The notes under the pieces: generated by a model
Database searches by the model: none
The model's input: the letters and a program-made list of their open reading frames with translations, nothing else
What the model was told of the DNA's origin: nothing
From: Allomuricauda sp.
Lineage (GTDB): Bacteria; Bacteroidota; Bacteroidia; Flavobacteriales; Flavobacteriaceae
Length of the DNA: 64,000 nucleotides
Reading direction: 5' to 3'
Assembly (NCBI GenBank): GCA_017795045.1
Contig: CP051244.1
Location: 2,373,802-2,437,801 of the forward strand
Position numbers and translations under genes: made by a program
In this document: one piece after another, positions 7,828 to 16,147 of the stretch
Layout: each line of letters opens with the position of its first letter
Numbering within the stretch: position 1 is the stretch's first letter

Positions 7828-8682
7828 ATGAAAAAATTTGCACTAGTAGTATTTACGGCATTGCTTTCGGTTTCTCTGCAAGCCCAGATACAGACACCGC
7901 AACCCAGTCCATCCTCCAAATTGGAGCAAACTGTGGGGCTTACCAATGTAGTTGTTGAGTATTCCCGTCCCTCCATGCGTGGAAGGACCATTTTTGGGGA
8001 TTTGGTCCCTTATGATGCTCTTTGGAGAACAGGAGCTAATAAAAACACCACTGTTACCTTTAGCGATGATGTTGTGGTTGAAGGGAAAGAATTAAAAGCC
8101 GGCACTTACGCCATCTTTACAAGACCAGGTGAAGCCGTTTGGGAAGTCATTTTCTATTCGGATTCAGAGAACTGGGGAACTCCCAAAGAGTGGGATGCTT
8201 CCAAGGTGGCTGCAACGGTCAAGGTGGAAGTCTACCCCATGCCCGTTCCCATTGAAACCTATACCATGATCATTGATGACTTGCATAATAATGGTGGTAC
8301 TTTGGGTATCCTTTGGGAAAAGGTATATGTTGGAGTAAAATTTGTGGTCCCTACAGTGGCCAAGACCACAGAGAGCATTGAAGCTGCTATGGCATCACCT
8401 TCCAATTTAAAGGCGGGCGATTATTTTGATGCTGCCTCTTATTATTTCAGTGAGGGGATGAATATGGGCAAAGCCAAGGAGTGGATAGACAAGGCGGTTT
8501 CCATGGGTGATGGAAGTGCCTATTGGATGACGCGTGTTCAATCCTTGATCTATGCCAAATTAGGCGATAAAAAAGGAGCCATTGAAGCTGCCAAGAAATC
8601 CTTGGTGGCGGCACAAGCAGAGGGTAACCAAGATTATGTAAAAATGAACAAGGACTCCCTAAAAGAATGGGAAACCGAATAG
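7828..8682 (+). CDS. DUF2911 family secreted protein (284 aa)
   Basis: Signal peptide (ALLSVSLQAQ), then the DUF2911 core: QPSPSSKLEQTVGLT, VEYSRPSMRGRTIFGDLVPYD, LWRTGANKNTT and a G-T-Y-A-I-F strand. The C-terminal third (from about residue 190) is helical and TPR-like (K-A-G-D-Y-F-D-A-A-S-Y-Y, then A-K-L-G-D-K-K-G-A-I-E-A-A). The family is common and abundant in Bacteroidota, with no established function; it is periplasmic or surface-associated by its signal. It is transcribed alone, closed by a strong terminator at 8704. The length is normal and nothing looks broken. Confidence 0.85.
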   Translation: MKKFALVVFTALLSVSLQAQIQTPQPSPSSKLEQTVGLTNVVVEYSRPSMRGRTIFGDLVPYDALWRTGANKNTTVTFSDDVVVEGKELKAGTYAIFTRPGEAVWEVIFYSDSENWGTPKEWDASKVAATVKVEVYPMPVPIETYTMIIDDLHNNGGTLGILWEKVYVGVKFVVPTVAKTTESIEAAMASPSNLKAGDYFDAASYYFSEGMNMGKAKEWIDKAVSMGDGSAYWMTRVQSLIYAKLGDKKGAIEAAKKSLVAAQAEGNQDYVKMNKDSLKEWETE

Positions 8683-8703
8683 ACATCCCTAAAAGATTTT
8701 TGG

Positions 8704-8729
8704 AAGCCCACTTTATGTGGGCTTTTTTT
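8704..8729 (+). terminator. Intrinsic terminator after the DUF2911 gene
   Basis: AAGCCCAC (8704-8711), 5-nt loop, GTGGGCTT (8717-8724), running into a T-run to 8729. It sits between convergent genes. For the minus-strand symporter the same hairpin lacks a U-run, so it may only weakly stop that transcript. Confidence 0.85.
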
Positions 8730-8730
8730 A

Positions 8731-10434
8731 TTACTCTATGGGGGAATTACCCAAGAAGTTATCAAAGGCTTGTGTGATAAAGGCCAATATAATGACCAGC
8801 ACACATCCAAAGGCATTGAGCCATAGGTAGGACATCCAATCCATGTACCATCCTATGATCACAATGATCTGGGTGACTATGGCCGCCACAAAAACAGCAT
8901 TGCCTTTCACAAACTTGAAGAAAAATGCCAAGAGGAAAATACCCAATACATTGCCATAAAATATAGAACCTATAATATTCACCAGTTGGATAAGGTTATC
9001 AAACAGACTGGCCACACAGGCAATGGCAATGGCAATAATTCCCCAAAGTAGGGTAAAGCCCTTGGTGGCAAAAAGGTAATGTTTGTCATCCTTAGGGTTC
9101 TTATTGTTTCTTTTGTAAAGGTCCAATGCAGTGATGGTCCCCAATGCATTGAGCTCAGAAGCCGTGGACGACATGGCCGCGGATAGGATTACGGCTAAAA
9201 GTAACCCAATGAGCCCAGTAGGAAGGTTGTTCAATATAAAATGTATGAAGACATAATCCTTGTCATTGGTTTCCACCGTTGTGCTGGCTTTTTCTATAAG
9301 CTCTTTGGCGGTGTCTCTACTGGCACGCTCCTTTTCATTGATTTTGATGATATTCTGTTTGGCCTGCTGAATGGCATTATATTCCTTGAGCTCCAGTGCC
9401 GCTGAAAAGGCATTTTGGGCAATCCTTTTTTCCATCTCCAACTCCAAATGGTCTTCCTCCAAGGCCTTGTAATCATCTAAATATTCCGATTCCATGACCG
9501 CTTCGGTGGCCGCTGGGTTAAAATTTAAGGGAGAGGGATTGTACTGATAGAAAACAAAGACCATGGCACCCACCAATAGAATAAAAAATTGCATGGGAAT
9601 CTTTAGGATACCATTAAAAATCAGCCCCAATTGGCTTTCCCGAACCGACTTTCCCGATAGGTAGCGTTGTACCTGGCTCTGGTCGGTTCCGAAATAGGCC
9701 AGTGCCAAAAAGAAACCTCCCGTAATACCACTCCAAAACGTGTATCGGTTGTTGGTATCGAACGTAAAATCCAGTATGTCCAATTTGTTGTTGGCCCCTG
9801 CTATTTTCAATGCCTTTCCAAAGGAAACATCCGTAGGGAAGGACCCCAAGATGAAGAAAAAGGCAAAGAACATCCCCATCATGATGATGAACATCTGCTG
9901 CTTTTGGGTAACACTTACCGCTTTTGTACCTCCGGATACAGTGTAAATAATGACAAGAATGCCAATAATGATGTTCAGGGTCCGTAGATCCCAACCCAAC
10001 ACGGCCGAAAGGATGATGGAAGGGGCAAAAATGGTGATTCCCGCGGCAAGACCACGTTGTACCAAAAACAGGAATGCGGTGAGCGTCCGGGTCTTTAGGT
10101 CAAACCTTCCCTCGAGCATTTCATAGGCGGTAAAGACTTTCAGTTTTTTGTAAATGGGAATGAAAACCAGACAGATAACGATCATGGCTAACGGAAGTCC
10201 AAAGTAAAACTGCACAAAGCCCATTCCATCGTGAAATGCCTGGCCCGGTGTGGATAAGAAGGTTATGGCACTGGCCTGCGTGGCCATTACGGAAAGCCCA
10301 ATGGTCCACCATTTGGCATCATTGCCACTTAAAACATAATCGTCAACATTTTTACTCCCACGGGTCTTCCATACGCCGTACCCAACAATAAAGAGCAATG
10401 TACTACCAAGAATGATCCAATCTAATAAGGCCAT
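8731..10434 (-). CDS. Sodium:solute symporter (SSS family, 567 aa)
   Basis: LeuT-fold SSS transporter: TM1 near residue 5, the motif ATQASAITFLSTPG in TM2, GGTKAVSVTQKQQ, and F-G-T-D-Q-S-Q-V-Q-R-Y-L, the most conserved SSS signature. It probably imports an organic solute with Na+ across the inner membrane. About 75 highly charged residues at roughly 315-395 (for example E-E-D-H-L-E-L-E-M-E-K-R) interrupt the helices. This insertion is seen in many Bacteroidota SSS proteins but has no known job. It lies 6 bp after a 38-residue membrane protein and downstream of a PIG-L deacetylase, so the substrate may be an N-acetyl sugar or its deacetylated product (inference). Confidence 0.88.
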   Translation of the reverse strand: MALLDWIILGSTLLFIVGYGVWKTRGSKNVDDYVLSGNDAKWWTIGLSVMATQASAITFLSTPGQAFHDGMGFVQFYFGLPLAMIVICLVFIPIYKKLKVFTAYEMLEGRFDLKTRTLTAFLFLVQRGLAAGITIFAPSIILSAVLGWDLRTLNIIIGILVIIYTVSGGTKAVSVTQKQQMFIIMMGMFFAFFFILGSFPTDVSFGKALKIAGANNKLDILDFTFDTNNRYTFWSGITGGFFLALAYFGTDQSQVQRYLSGKSVRESQLGLIFNGILKIPMQFFILLVGAMVFVFYQYNPSPLNFNPAATEAVMESEYLDDYKALEEDHLELEMEKRIAQNAFSAALELKEYNAIQQAKQNIIKINEKERASRDTAKELIEKASTTVETNDKDYVFIHFILNNLPTGLIGLLLAVILSAAMSSTASELNALGTITALDLYKRNNKNPKDDKHYLFATKGFTLLWGIIAIAIACVASLFDNLIQLVNIIGSIFYGNVLGIFLLAFFFKFVKGNAVFVAAIVTQIIVIIGWYMDWMSYLWLNAFGCVLVIILAFITQAFDNFLGNSPIE

Positions 10435-10440
10435 TAAGGT

Positions 10441-10557
10441 TTAATTATTTAGTATCATGATGAAATAAAAAATAAGGATATAAATCATGTTCAAAAGAAT
10501 GACAATGGTGTATTCCTTCTTCCACTCGAATTTAGTATTCATGCTATCCTTTGACAT
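10441..10557 (-). CDS. Small single-helix membrane protein (38 aa) between PIG-L deacetylase and symporter
   Basis: ATG at 10557 (or a second ATG at 10542), stop TAA at 10441. The protein reads MSKDSMNTKFEWKKEYTIVI and then L-L-N-M-I-Y-I-L-I-F-Y-F-I-M-I-L-N-N: a charged N-terminus followed by one hydrophobic helix. The ORF overlaps the deacetylase 3' end by 14 bp from the first ATG, or starts 1 bp after its stop from the second. It ends 6 bp before the symporter ATG. Such spacing, with no other signal in the gap, argues for a real translated gene. By position it could be an accessory subunit of the SSS transporter. I know of similar mini-ORFs beside flavobacterial symporters, but no assigned function. 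Confidence 0.7.
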   Translation of the reverse strand: MSKDSMNTKFEWKKEYTIVILLNMIYILIFYFIMILNN

Positions 10558-13075
10558 GACTTTCTTTTTTTACTTCATCCTTTCCCACGGAAAGCATATT
10601 GGCAAAAAGTTTATAGGCTCCTGAAACCCCTGCCGGAAGTTCCCTGAAAAAACTGAGCCCTGTGTAAATATAATGACCTTCTCCATAAGGTGCCACCAAA
10701 AGACTTCCATTTTTAGGGGATTCGTCCTCATCGTGCATGGAAAGTACCGGGGTGAACTCCGAGCTCCATTCCGTGGGGAAATACAACCCTCTTTCCTGGA
10801 CCCATCCATCAAAGTCACTTTCTTTAATGGTATTGGGGAAGTTTACCAAGGAATTGTTTGGGGCAATGATGTCCACTTTGGCAGTCTCATCAGTTACACG
10901 ATCTCTGGACAGGGTGAGGTCATAAGGAGCGATGTTCTCAAATTGTTCGGCCCAGCGTCCAGCTGTGTTGTACTGCACGATCATATTCCCGCCATTTTTT
11001 ACATAGTCGAATAAAATGGGTTGTTTAAATTTCAGGTCATCCACTACATTGTAGGCGCGAATACCTACAACAACGGCATCGTACTTGTCCAAGGATCCTT
11101 TTTGGATGTCACTGGGGTCGATGGGATGTACTTGGTAGCCAATTTGCTCCAAGCTTTCAGGAACTTTATCACCAGCACCCATGATATACCCAATATGTTC
11201 TCCCGATTTTTGAATGTCCATACGAACCACTTTTGCTTCCGAAGGCAATAGAATGGATTGCTTTGGAATATGTCCGTAAGTAATCTCCACAAGTTCCTTG
11301 CCATAGGTTTGGTTTCCGATGGTGACTATTGGGGAAATTTTCCCTTCACTTTCTGAGGAAGGCGGGGTAACGGTAAAGGTCACGGTTTGTTCCTGACCTT
11401 TTTGCGCAATGGAGAAAGGTATACTGGCCGGGGAGACCATCCAGCCCGAAGGGTGGTTCAGGCTTACCTGTCCTTTTAGGTTATCGGTTCCAGCTTGTAC
11501 TTTTACCTGCACGGCTTTGGAAGATGCATCAGAAAAAATCAGGACTTTTTCATCGATTTTGGAAGTAGCCTTTGGCAAAACCACGAAAGGTTCATACAAT
11601 TCCCCTTTATCCGGTTTTGAATAATGATGGACCACGTTTTTTTCAACATTGATGATCGTTCCATTGAAATCCAACACAAACTGGGCTTTAAAAGCACTGG
11701 GCGTTTCCGGTTTTCCGATAAGATTTTGATCCATTACCGTGTACATTCCCAAAGTACCGGGCTCATTTAACCAATATGGACTGGAGTATTGGGCCGTGTT
11801 GGGGACAGTGAAGTCCATGGTAAAGTCTTCCTTTTGGTTGTTTTGGAGTACCTTATTGGGTTGTATGGCAGCAGTGGCGCCAATAAGCTGTATTTCTTTA
11901 AGTGTAATTTCCTGCGAGCTGCGGTTGACCACCTCAAGATTTATTTTTGCCATACTTCCCTGTGTGGTGGATGCCTCTTCAGAATTAGCTTCCAAATACA
12001 GCCCGGAACAGGCAAGTATCAAATTTTTGAGTTCTTTGGATTTGATGGATTTCCAGTGTTCATCCTTTATCTTTTGTAGAAGTTGGTAGGCTTTTACCAA
12101 ATCAGGCACATGCTTGGAAGGATTGGTGAAGTCAAAATTTTTCTCAATGGGATATAAAATATCCCCTATGGCCGCCCCACCTTTGATGCGCGACCAACTG
12201 GTGTCAATGCCATCAAAAAGGTTGGTGCCTGAAGGAAGATCACCTTTTAACAACTCCACATATTCATCGGTGGAACCTCTATCCGTGAGCCTACCAAAAC
12301 CTTGGCAAAGGTGTTGGCTACTGGCCATGGCGGCTATTTCATTGTTGGAGAGACCTAGATTGGGATAATAGACCCCGACATCCAACTTCAACATTTTGGA
12401 TTTATCGGCTTTTTCAAAATTTTCGGGACTGCCATAAAACCACCACGAAGTGTTGAAAAATACCCTTCTGGGTTGCCAGGTAGAGGTAAGGCTCAATTGC
12501 TCTTGGTAGGCATTTGGGTCATTGGCCAAATCAAAGGCTTCCATGCTCAACATGGCCGAAGAGGTATGATGTCCGTGTGTGGATCCCGGGGTTCGGTGGT
12601 CAAACCGATTGATGATCACGTCGGGCTTTAGATTACGGATGGTCCAGACCACATCGCCCAATACCTTATCCTTGTCCCAAATTTTGAGGGTTTCCTTGGG
12701 ATGTTTTGAGAAACCAAAATCGTTTGCGCGGGAAAACCGTTGTTCCCCACCATCTATACTTCGGGCAGCCAAAAGCTCTTGGGTTCTCAATACGCCCAAC
12801 AGCTCCCTTAGTTCGGAACCGATTAAATTTTGTCCACCATCGCCACGGGTCAGGGAGAGGTATGCCGTTCTGGCCTTGTCGTGGTTGGAGAGATATGAAA
12901 TGAGCCTGGTGTTCTCATCATCAGGATGGGCGGCAATATAGAGTGCAGTACCCAAAAAATTCAATTTTTGGAGATTGTGGTAGATTTCTGCTGAAGTAGG
13001 TTTGTCCGGTTTTTGGGCAATACCATTGGATAGGACTCCAATGATTGCCAAGGTGCAAACCAATAAATTACGCAT
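10544..13075 (-). CDS. Secreted PIG-L/LmbE-type deacetylase with C-terminal extension (843 aa)
   Basis: Starts at the ATG 13075, which opens a signal peptide (CTLAIIGVLSNGIAQ); an in-frame ATG 24 bp upstream would only add a hydrophilic prefix. The PIG-L zinc site A-H-P-D-D-E is at about 49-54, with later N-R-F-D-H-R and THGHHTSS supplying further ligands and the active-site histidine. Beyond about residue 350 are beta-sandwich regions. Near residue 665 is a GATase1-like stretch (DAVVVGIRAYN, then F-D-Y-V-K-N-G-G-N). The family removes N-acetyl groups from sugars. Being exported and cotranscribed with a symporter, it probably acts on an external or periplasmic amino-sugar compound (inference). 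Confidence 0.85.
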   Translation of the reverse strand: MRNLLVCTLAIIGVLSNGIAQKPDKPTSAEIYHNLQKLNFLGTALYIAAHPDDENTRLISYLSNHDKARTAYLSLTRGDGGQNLIGSELRELLGVLRTQELLAARSIDGGEQRFSRANDFGFSKHPKETLKIWDKDKVLGDVVWTIRNLKPDVIINRFDHRTPGSTHGHHTSSAMLSMEAFDLANDPNAYQEQLSLTSTWQPRRVFFNTSWWFYGSPENFEKADKSKMLKLDVGVYYPNLGLSNNEIAAMASSQHLCQGFGRLTDRGSTDEYVELLKGDLPSGTNLFDGIDTSWSRIKGGAAIGDILYPIEKNFDFTNPSKHVPDLVKAYQLLQKIKDEHWKSIKSKELKNLILACSGLYLEANSEEASTTQGSMAKINLEVVNRSSQEITLKEIQLIGATAAIQPNKVLQNNQKEDFTMDFTVPNTAQYSSPYWLNEPGTLGMYTVMDQNLIGKPETPSAFKAQFVLDFNGTIINVEKNVVHHYSKPDKGELYEPFVVLPKATSKIDEKVLIFSDASSKAVQVKVQAGTDNLKGQVSLNHPSGWMVSPASIPFSIAQKGQEQTVTFTVTPPSSESEGKISPIVTIGNQTYGKELVEITYGHIPKQSILLPSEAKVVRMDIQKSGEHIGYIMGAGDKVPESLEQIGYQVHPIDPSDIQKGSLDKYDAVVVGIRAYNVVDDLKFKQPILFDYVKNGGNMIVQYNTAGRWAEQFENIAPYDLTLSRDRVTDETAKVDIIAPNNSLVNFPNTIKESDFDGWVQERGLYFPTEWSSEFTPVLSMHDEDESPKNGSLLVAPYGEGHYIYTGLSFFRELPAGVSGAYKLFANMLSVGKDEVKKESHVKG

Positions 13076-13168
13076 AGTTTGGTTTTTGTGGTTTCCCAAA
13101 TATAGAAAGTTTAGTAGCAGGGGTTGGCACTTTAGAACATCTTTAACAAGCCGCTCCCCAGTTGTTAA

Positions 13169-14113
13169 TTATAGCCCCAAACTGTCCCGGAGCACTAAAT
13201 CTTCATTGCTGTTCTGGCCCCAATATGCCGTGTTGATGGACTTCATTTTAGTGGCCTTGGTGGTCAGGACTTTGGCATTGGCCCCGAATCCGCTTTTGAA
13301 ACTTTCCGTCCATCCCTGTATGGTATACGGGAACTCGGGAGAAAAATCAATTTGTAAAGTTCTGTCCAAGCTGGGGTAAGTCAATGTATAGGAGGCCATT
13401 CCTTCATTGGATGAAAGTGACCCCACTGCATCATAGGCATCGATTGTGGTATGCCTTAAACGAAGGTATTCCAAAGATGGAATAACCTTAATGTTACCAA
13501 TGGGAAGGTCAAAGGGGTTGATTCTCAATTTGGTCCAAACTTCATTTTCCAATATCGCTTTGTCCAAACTTAATTTTTGGTCTGCCTCCTTTTCAAAATA
13601 CGAATGGGAGGCGTATTCAAAAGTATTTCTGTTGTTGATTTGTGCGTAGACATGGCCACACCATTCCTGAACGGACAAACTGGTCTTTAAGGCATGCTGG
13701 TTGTCATGGACCGGATAAAAAGTACTGCTTAAGATGGAGTAGGGGTAGATACCCGTTAAAAAGTTTTTGGTGGCATTGAGTTTTAAGACCGATATATTAC
13801 CAGGATTGTTATGGTCTGCCTTGACTTGTTTTTCGGGAAGGAATGGCTCGGTAACATAAATAAGGACTGCATTCCCATCCCGAAGTTCCCCATAACGTGC
13901 CTGCTCCAAGGTATAGGAAGTAATCTCAGCTTTGCCTGCGTACCAATAGTCCTTAAATTCATTGGAAAGTGGTTTCTTGGGAGCTACGGTTTCCAATATC
14001 ACCTCCTCGTTGGAAACTAGCATAGCTTCTTCTGTGGAACCGGATTTCTGTTTACAGGAAATTGAGGCAACAAGAAAGGATAAGAGGGTAATAGTAGCGC
14101 GAATGGGTGTCAT
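13169..14113 (-). CDS. Uncharacterised lipoprotein next to maf (314 aa)
   Basis: ATG 14113 is chosen because it opens a lipoprotein signal (TITLLSFLVASISC, then K-Q-K); the in-frame start 33 bp upstream merely adds residues. The mature part begins with an acidic linker. It then shows W-Y-A-G-K-A-E-I-T-S-Y near residue 60, YPYSILSSTFYPV, VQEWCGHVYAQ and a long beta-rich C-terminus. I recognise it as the conserved flavobacterial lipoprotein that sits beside maf and is sometimes mislabelled Maf; it has none of the Maf motifs. It is predicted in the outer membrane or periplasm. Function unknown. It follows maf by 34 bp and is probably cotranscribed. Confidence 0.72.
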   Translation of the reverse strand: MTPIRATITLLSFLVASISCKQKSGSTEEAMLVSNEEVILETVAPKKPLSNEFKDYWYAGKAEITSYTLEQARYGELRDGNAVLIYVTEPFLPEKQVKADHNNPGNISVLKLNATKNFLTGIYPYSILSSTFYPVHDNQHALKTSLSVQEWCGHVYAQINNRNTFEYASHSYFEKEADQKLSLDKAILENEVWTKLRINPFDLPIGNIKVIPSLEYLRLRHTTIDAYDAVGSLSSNEGMASYTLTYPSLDRTLQIDFSPEFPYTIQGWTESFKSGFGANAKVLTTKATKMKSINTAYWGQNSNEDLVLRDSLGL

Positions 14114-14147
14114 GACACTGGTTTTCAGTAAAGTTAAGCAACCCAAC

Positions 14148-14747
14148 CTAAGAAACCATGTCCATTAACGTTTTGTAAACCAAATGGGTGGGGAGCCCCA
14201 CTACATTGGTATAGGAACCCCGTATTTCTGAAATTCCCACCATGCCGATCCATTCTTGGATGCCGTAAGCCCCAGCTTTATCAAAAGGATGCCAGTTTTC
14301 AATATAAAAATTGATTTCCTCATCGGTAAAATCCATGAATTTTACCTCAGTGGTTTGGTTTACGATCTTTTGATTGGCTTTGGTGGTAAAACATACCGAT
14401 GTTATCACTTGATGCCAATCCCCTGAAAGAGTGCGAAGCATGGAGAAAGCTTCTTCCTTGGTGGAGGCTTTGGCTAGAGAGGTACCGTTATGCCACACCA
14501 CGGTATCGGAAGTCAGTACAATCTCGTTTTCCTTTAGCTCGGCCTGAAAGGGAACAGCCTTGAGTTCCGCTAGATAATCTGAAATTTCTTTTCCCTGTAA
14601 ATGGTCGGGATAAACTTCGTCCACGGATTTGGGTCGTACCACAAAATCCAATCCCATTTCTTCCAAGAACATTTTTCGTCTGGGCGAACCGGAGCCTAAA
14701 ATTAGTGTGTATGTTTTGAGTTTTGTATTGAGCGGGTTGTCAGTCAT
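14148..14747 (-). CDS. maf: Maf-like nucleoside triphosphate pyrophosphatase (199 aa)
   Basis: The start is ATG 14747 (M-T-D-N-P-L-N-T-K), overlapping the kdsC stop by 8 bp; a longer open frame to 14879 runs inside kdsC and is rejected. Maf signatures: LILGSGSPRRKMFLEEMG at the phosphate-binding loop, VVRPKSVDEV, LTSDTVV and FDKAGAYGIQEW. Family members hydrolyse non-canonical or m5U/UTP-type nucleotides to monophosphates, and over-expression blocks septation in some bacteria. It is cytoplasmic. It sits in a lipid A/house-cleaning run (DUF2520, kdsC, maf, lipoprotein). Confidence 0.88.
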   Translation of the reverse strand: MTDNPLNTKLKTYTLILGSGSPRRKMFLEEMGLDFVVRPKSVDEVYPDHLQGKEISDYLAELKAVPFQAELKENEIVLTSDTVVWHNGTSLAKASTKEEAFSMLRTLSGDWHQVITSVCFTTKANQKIVNQTTEVKFMDFTDEEINFYIENWHPFDKAGAYGIQEWIGMVGISEIRGSYTNVVGLPTHLVYKTLMDMVS

Positions 14748-15267
14748 TTTCTGCACTGAAGTTATCGTTCCAATCCCCACGGACTTTAAGAACTTGTTCA
14801 ATAATGTCCCGCACGCAGCCATCACCACCATTTTTATGGGAAACATAGTCGGAAATCGCCTTGACCTCCTGTACCGCATTTTGGGGGGAAGTGGCCACCG
14901 CCACTATCTTCATGGGGGGGATATCTGGCATATCATCACCCATGTACAGCACATTTTTGGGGTCTATGTTGTAAATATCCAGATACTCTTCCAAGGGGTC
15001 TTGCTTGTGATGTGCCCCCATATAAAAATCCGTAACCCCTAGTCCTTGAAGACGCTCCTTGACCCCTTCGTTGGTGCCTCCGGTAATGATACATACGTTA
15101 TACCCTTTTTGAATGGCGGTCTTGACTGCGTAGCCATCCTTTACGCTCATTCTGCGGAGCAGTTCCCCTTTTGATGTCACCAATACGGAGCCATCGGTAA
15201 ATACACCATCAACATCAAACACAAAAGTGGTGATGTCGCTCAACAATTCCTTATAATTCTTTTTCAT
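14740..15267 (-). CDS. kdsC: KDO 8-phosphate phosphatase KdsC-like HAD hydrolase (175 aa)
   Basis: Compact HAD phosphatase without a cap. The nucleophile motif is VFDVDGVFTDG, motif II is CIITGG, motif III is the lysine in HHKQDPLEEYL, and motif IV is YMGDDMPDIPPM. The length and G-V-F-T-D-G are diagnostic of the KdsC/CMP-KDO branch. It dephosphorylates KDO-8-phosphate to KDO for lipopolysaccharide inner core. The start overlaps the DUF2520 gene by 17 bp and the end overlaps maf by 8 bp, so translation of all three is probably coupled. No other KDO gene is nearby. Confidence 0.85.
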   Translation of the reverse strand: MKKNYKELLSDITTFVFDVDGVFTDGSVLVTSKGELLRRMSVKDGYAVKTAIQKGYNVCIITGGTNEGVKERLQGLGVTDFYMGAHHKQDPLEEYLDIYNIDPKNVLYMGDDMPDIPPMKIVAVATSPQNAVQEVKAISDYVSHKNGGDGCVRDIIEQVLKVRGDWNDNFSAEND

Positions 15268-16018
15268 AAGCGTTTTCTATAGCTTCGCTGCACAAGGTGT
15301 AAAGTGCTATTTGGTTTTTGTTTTTCAGCAATTTCAAATGTTCTTTCATGCTCTTTTGGTCCCCTCTCCGAGCCGGTCCGGTTTGGGCCAATTTCGGGGA
15401 CATGGACTGTACTTTTTCCGCGGTTTCCTTGATCAACGGTTTCAATAGGTCGAAGGACAGCTGGTTGTCCGAGCAAATTTCTTCCCCCACGCCAAATAGG
15501 TAATTGGTGAAATTATTGACAAAAACGGCTGCAAGATGCAACTTTTTTCGTTGGTCGGAATCTATTTGCTTCACATTATCCGATAGGCAATTGGCCAACT
15601 TTTTGAGAATCAATATGTCTTCATCACGGTTACTCTCAATACATAGGGGAATCGGTTTAAAATCCATTATTTTCCCTTCTGTAAAGGTCTGTAAAGGATA
15701 AAAGACCCCTTTTCGTTCTGCCGCGATGGCATTTAGGGGAACCGCCCCAGAGGTATGGGCCACCACACCTTTTTTATGCGATAAGGCTTGGGAGACCTCC
15801 GCTATGGCATCGTCCTTGACGGCTATGAGATAGATGTCGGCCTCCAAGATGGAAAAAAAATCATCGGAAATGGCGGTCTTTTCAGAAAACCAATTTAACT
15901 GGTCACGATTTCGCCCAACCACTTGAACCACTTGGGCACCATCTGTTTTGGCGAAGGCATTGAACAGATGCTTGGCAAGATTTCCGGTACCTAAAATCAC
16001 AATGCTGAGCATGCCCAA
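15251..16018 (-). CDS. Rossmann-like / DUF2520 domain protein (255 aa)
   Basis: Begins with S-I-V-I-L-G-T-G-N-L-A-K-H-L, a G-x-G-x-x-A dinucleotide loop, and contains D-I-Y-L-I-A-V-K-D-D-A-I and VVAHTSGAVPL. The C-terminal half is the DUF2520 helical region with KLHLAAVFVNNFTNYL and Q-T-G-P-A-R-R-G-D. This resembles ketopantoate reductase/ProC-like dehydrogenases. It probably uses NAD(P) on an unknown substrate. The ATG at 16018 and a second ATG two codons later are both plausible. It is the first gene of a four-gene minus-strand operon and is divergent from the ccsBA gene. Confidence 0.82.
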   Translation of the reverse strand: MGMLSIVILGTGNLAKHLFNAFAKTDGAQVVQVVGRNRDQLNWFSEKTAISDDFFSILEADIYLIAVKDDAIAEVSQALSHKKGVVAHTSGAVPLNAIAAERKGVFYPLQTFTEGKIMDFKPIPLCIESNRDEDILILKKLANCLSDNVKQIDSDQRKKLHLAAVFVNNFTNYLFGVGEEICSDNQLSFDLLKPLIKETAEKVQSMSPKLAQTGPARRGDQKSMKEHLKLLKNKNQIALYTLCSEAIENAYEKEL

Positions 16019-16113
16019 AACTACAAATTTTGAACCGATGGGATACGTAAAGAATTAACAAAATTGTTTGATTTTTTGTGCATGCCACGAACAACTAAGT
16101 TGTAAAAAGGCCG

Positions 16114-16121
16114 TATTTTTG
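16114..16121 (+). promoter_or_regulatory. Candidate -7 element for the ccsBA fusion
   Basis: TATTTTTG matches TAnnTTTG and lies 26 bp before the ATG at 16148. There is no matching TTG 19-21 bp upstream, so confidence rests on the -7 box and position only. Confidence 0.4.
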
Positions 16122-16147
16122 CATGTTGAAAAGTACACCGCATTTAC

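Noticed and set aside
13143..13168. TTAACAA / TTGTTAA inverted repeat after PIG-L
   Set aside because: Low GC, 12-nt loop and no T-run; it could arise by chance in AT-rich spacer.
13169..14113. Maf function for the lipoprotein at 13169-14113
   Set aside because: Such proteins are sometimes labelled Maf because of their neighbour; it lacks the Maf S-x-S-P-R-R loop and S-D-T-V-V motif and has a lipoprotein signal.
14748..14879. Longer Maf start inside kdsC
   Set aside because: The extension overlaps the KdsC active-site coding region, and ATG 14747 gives the standard Maf N-terminus.
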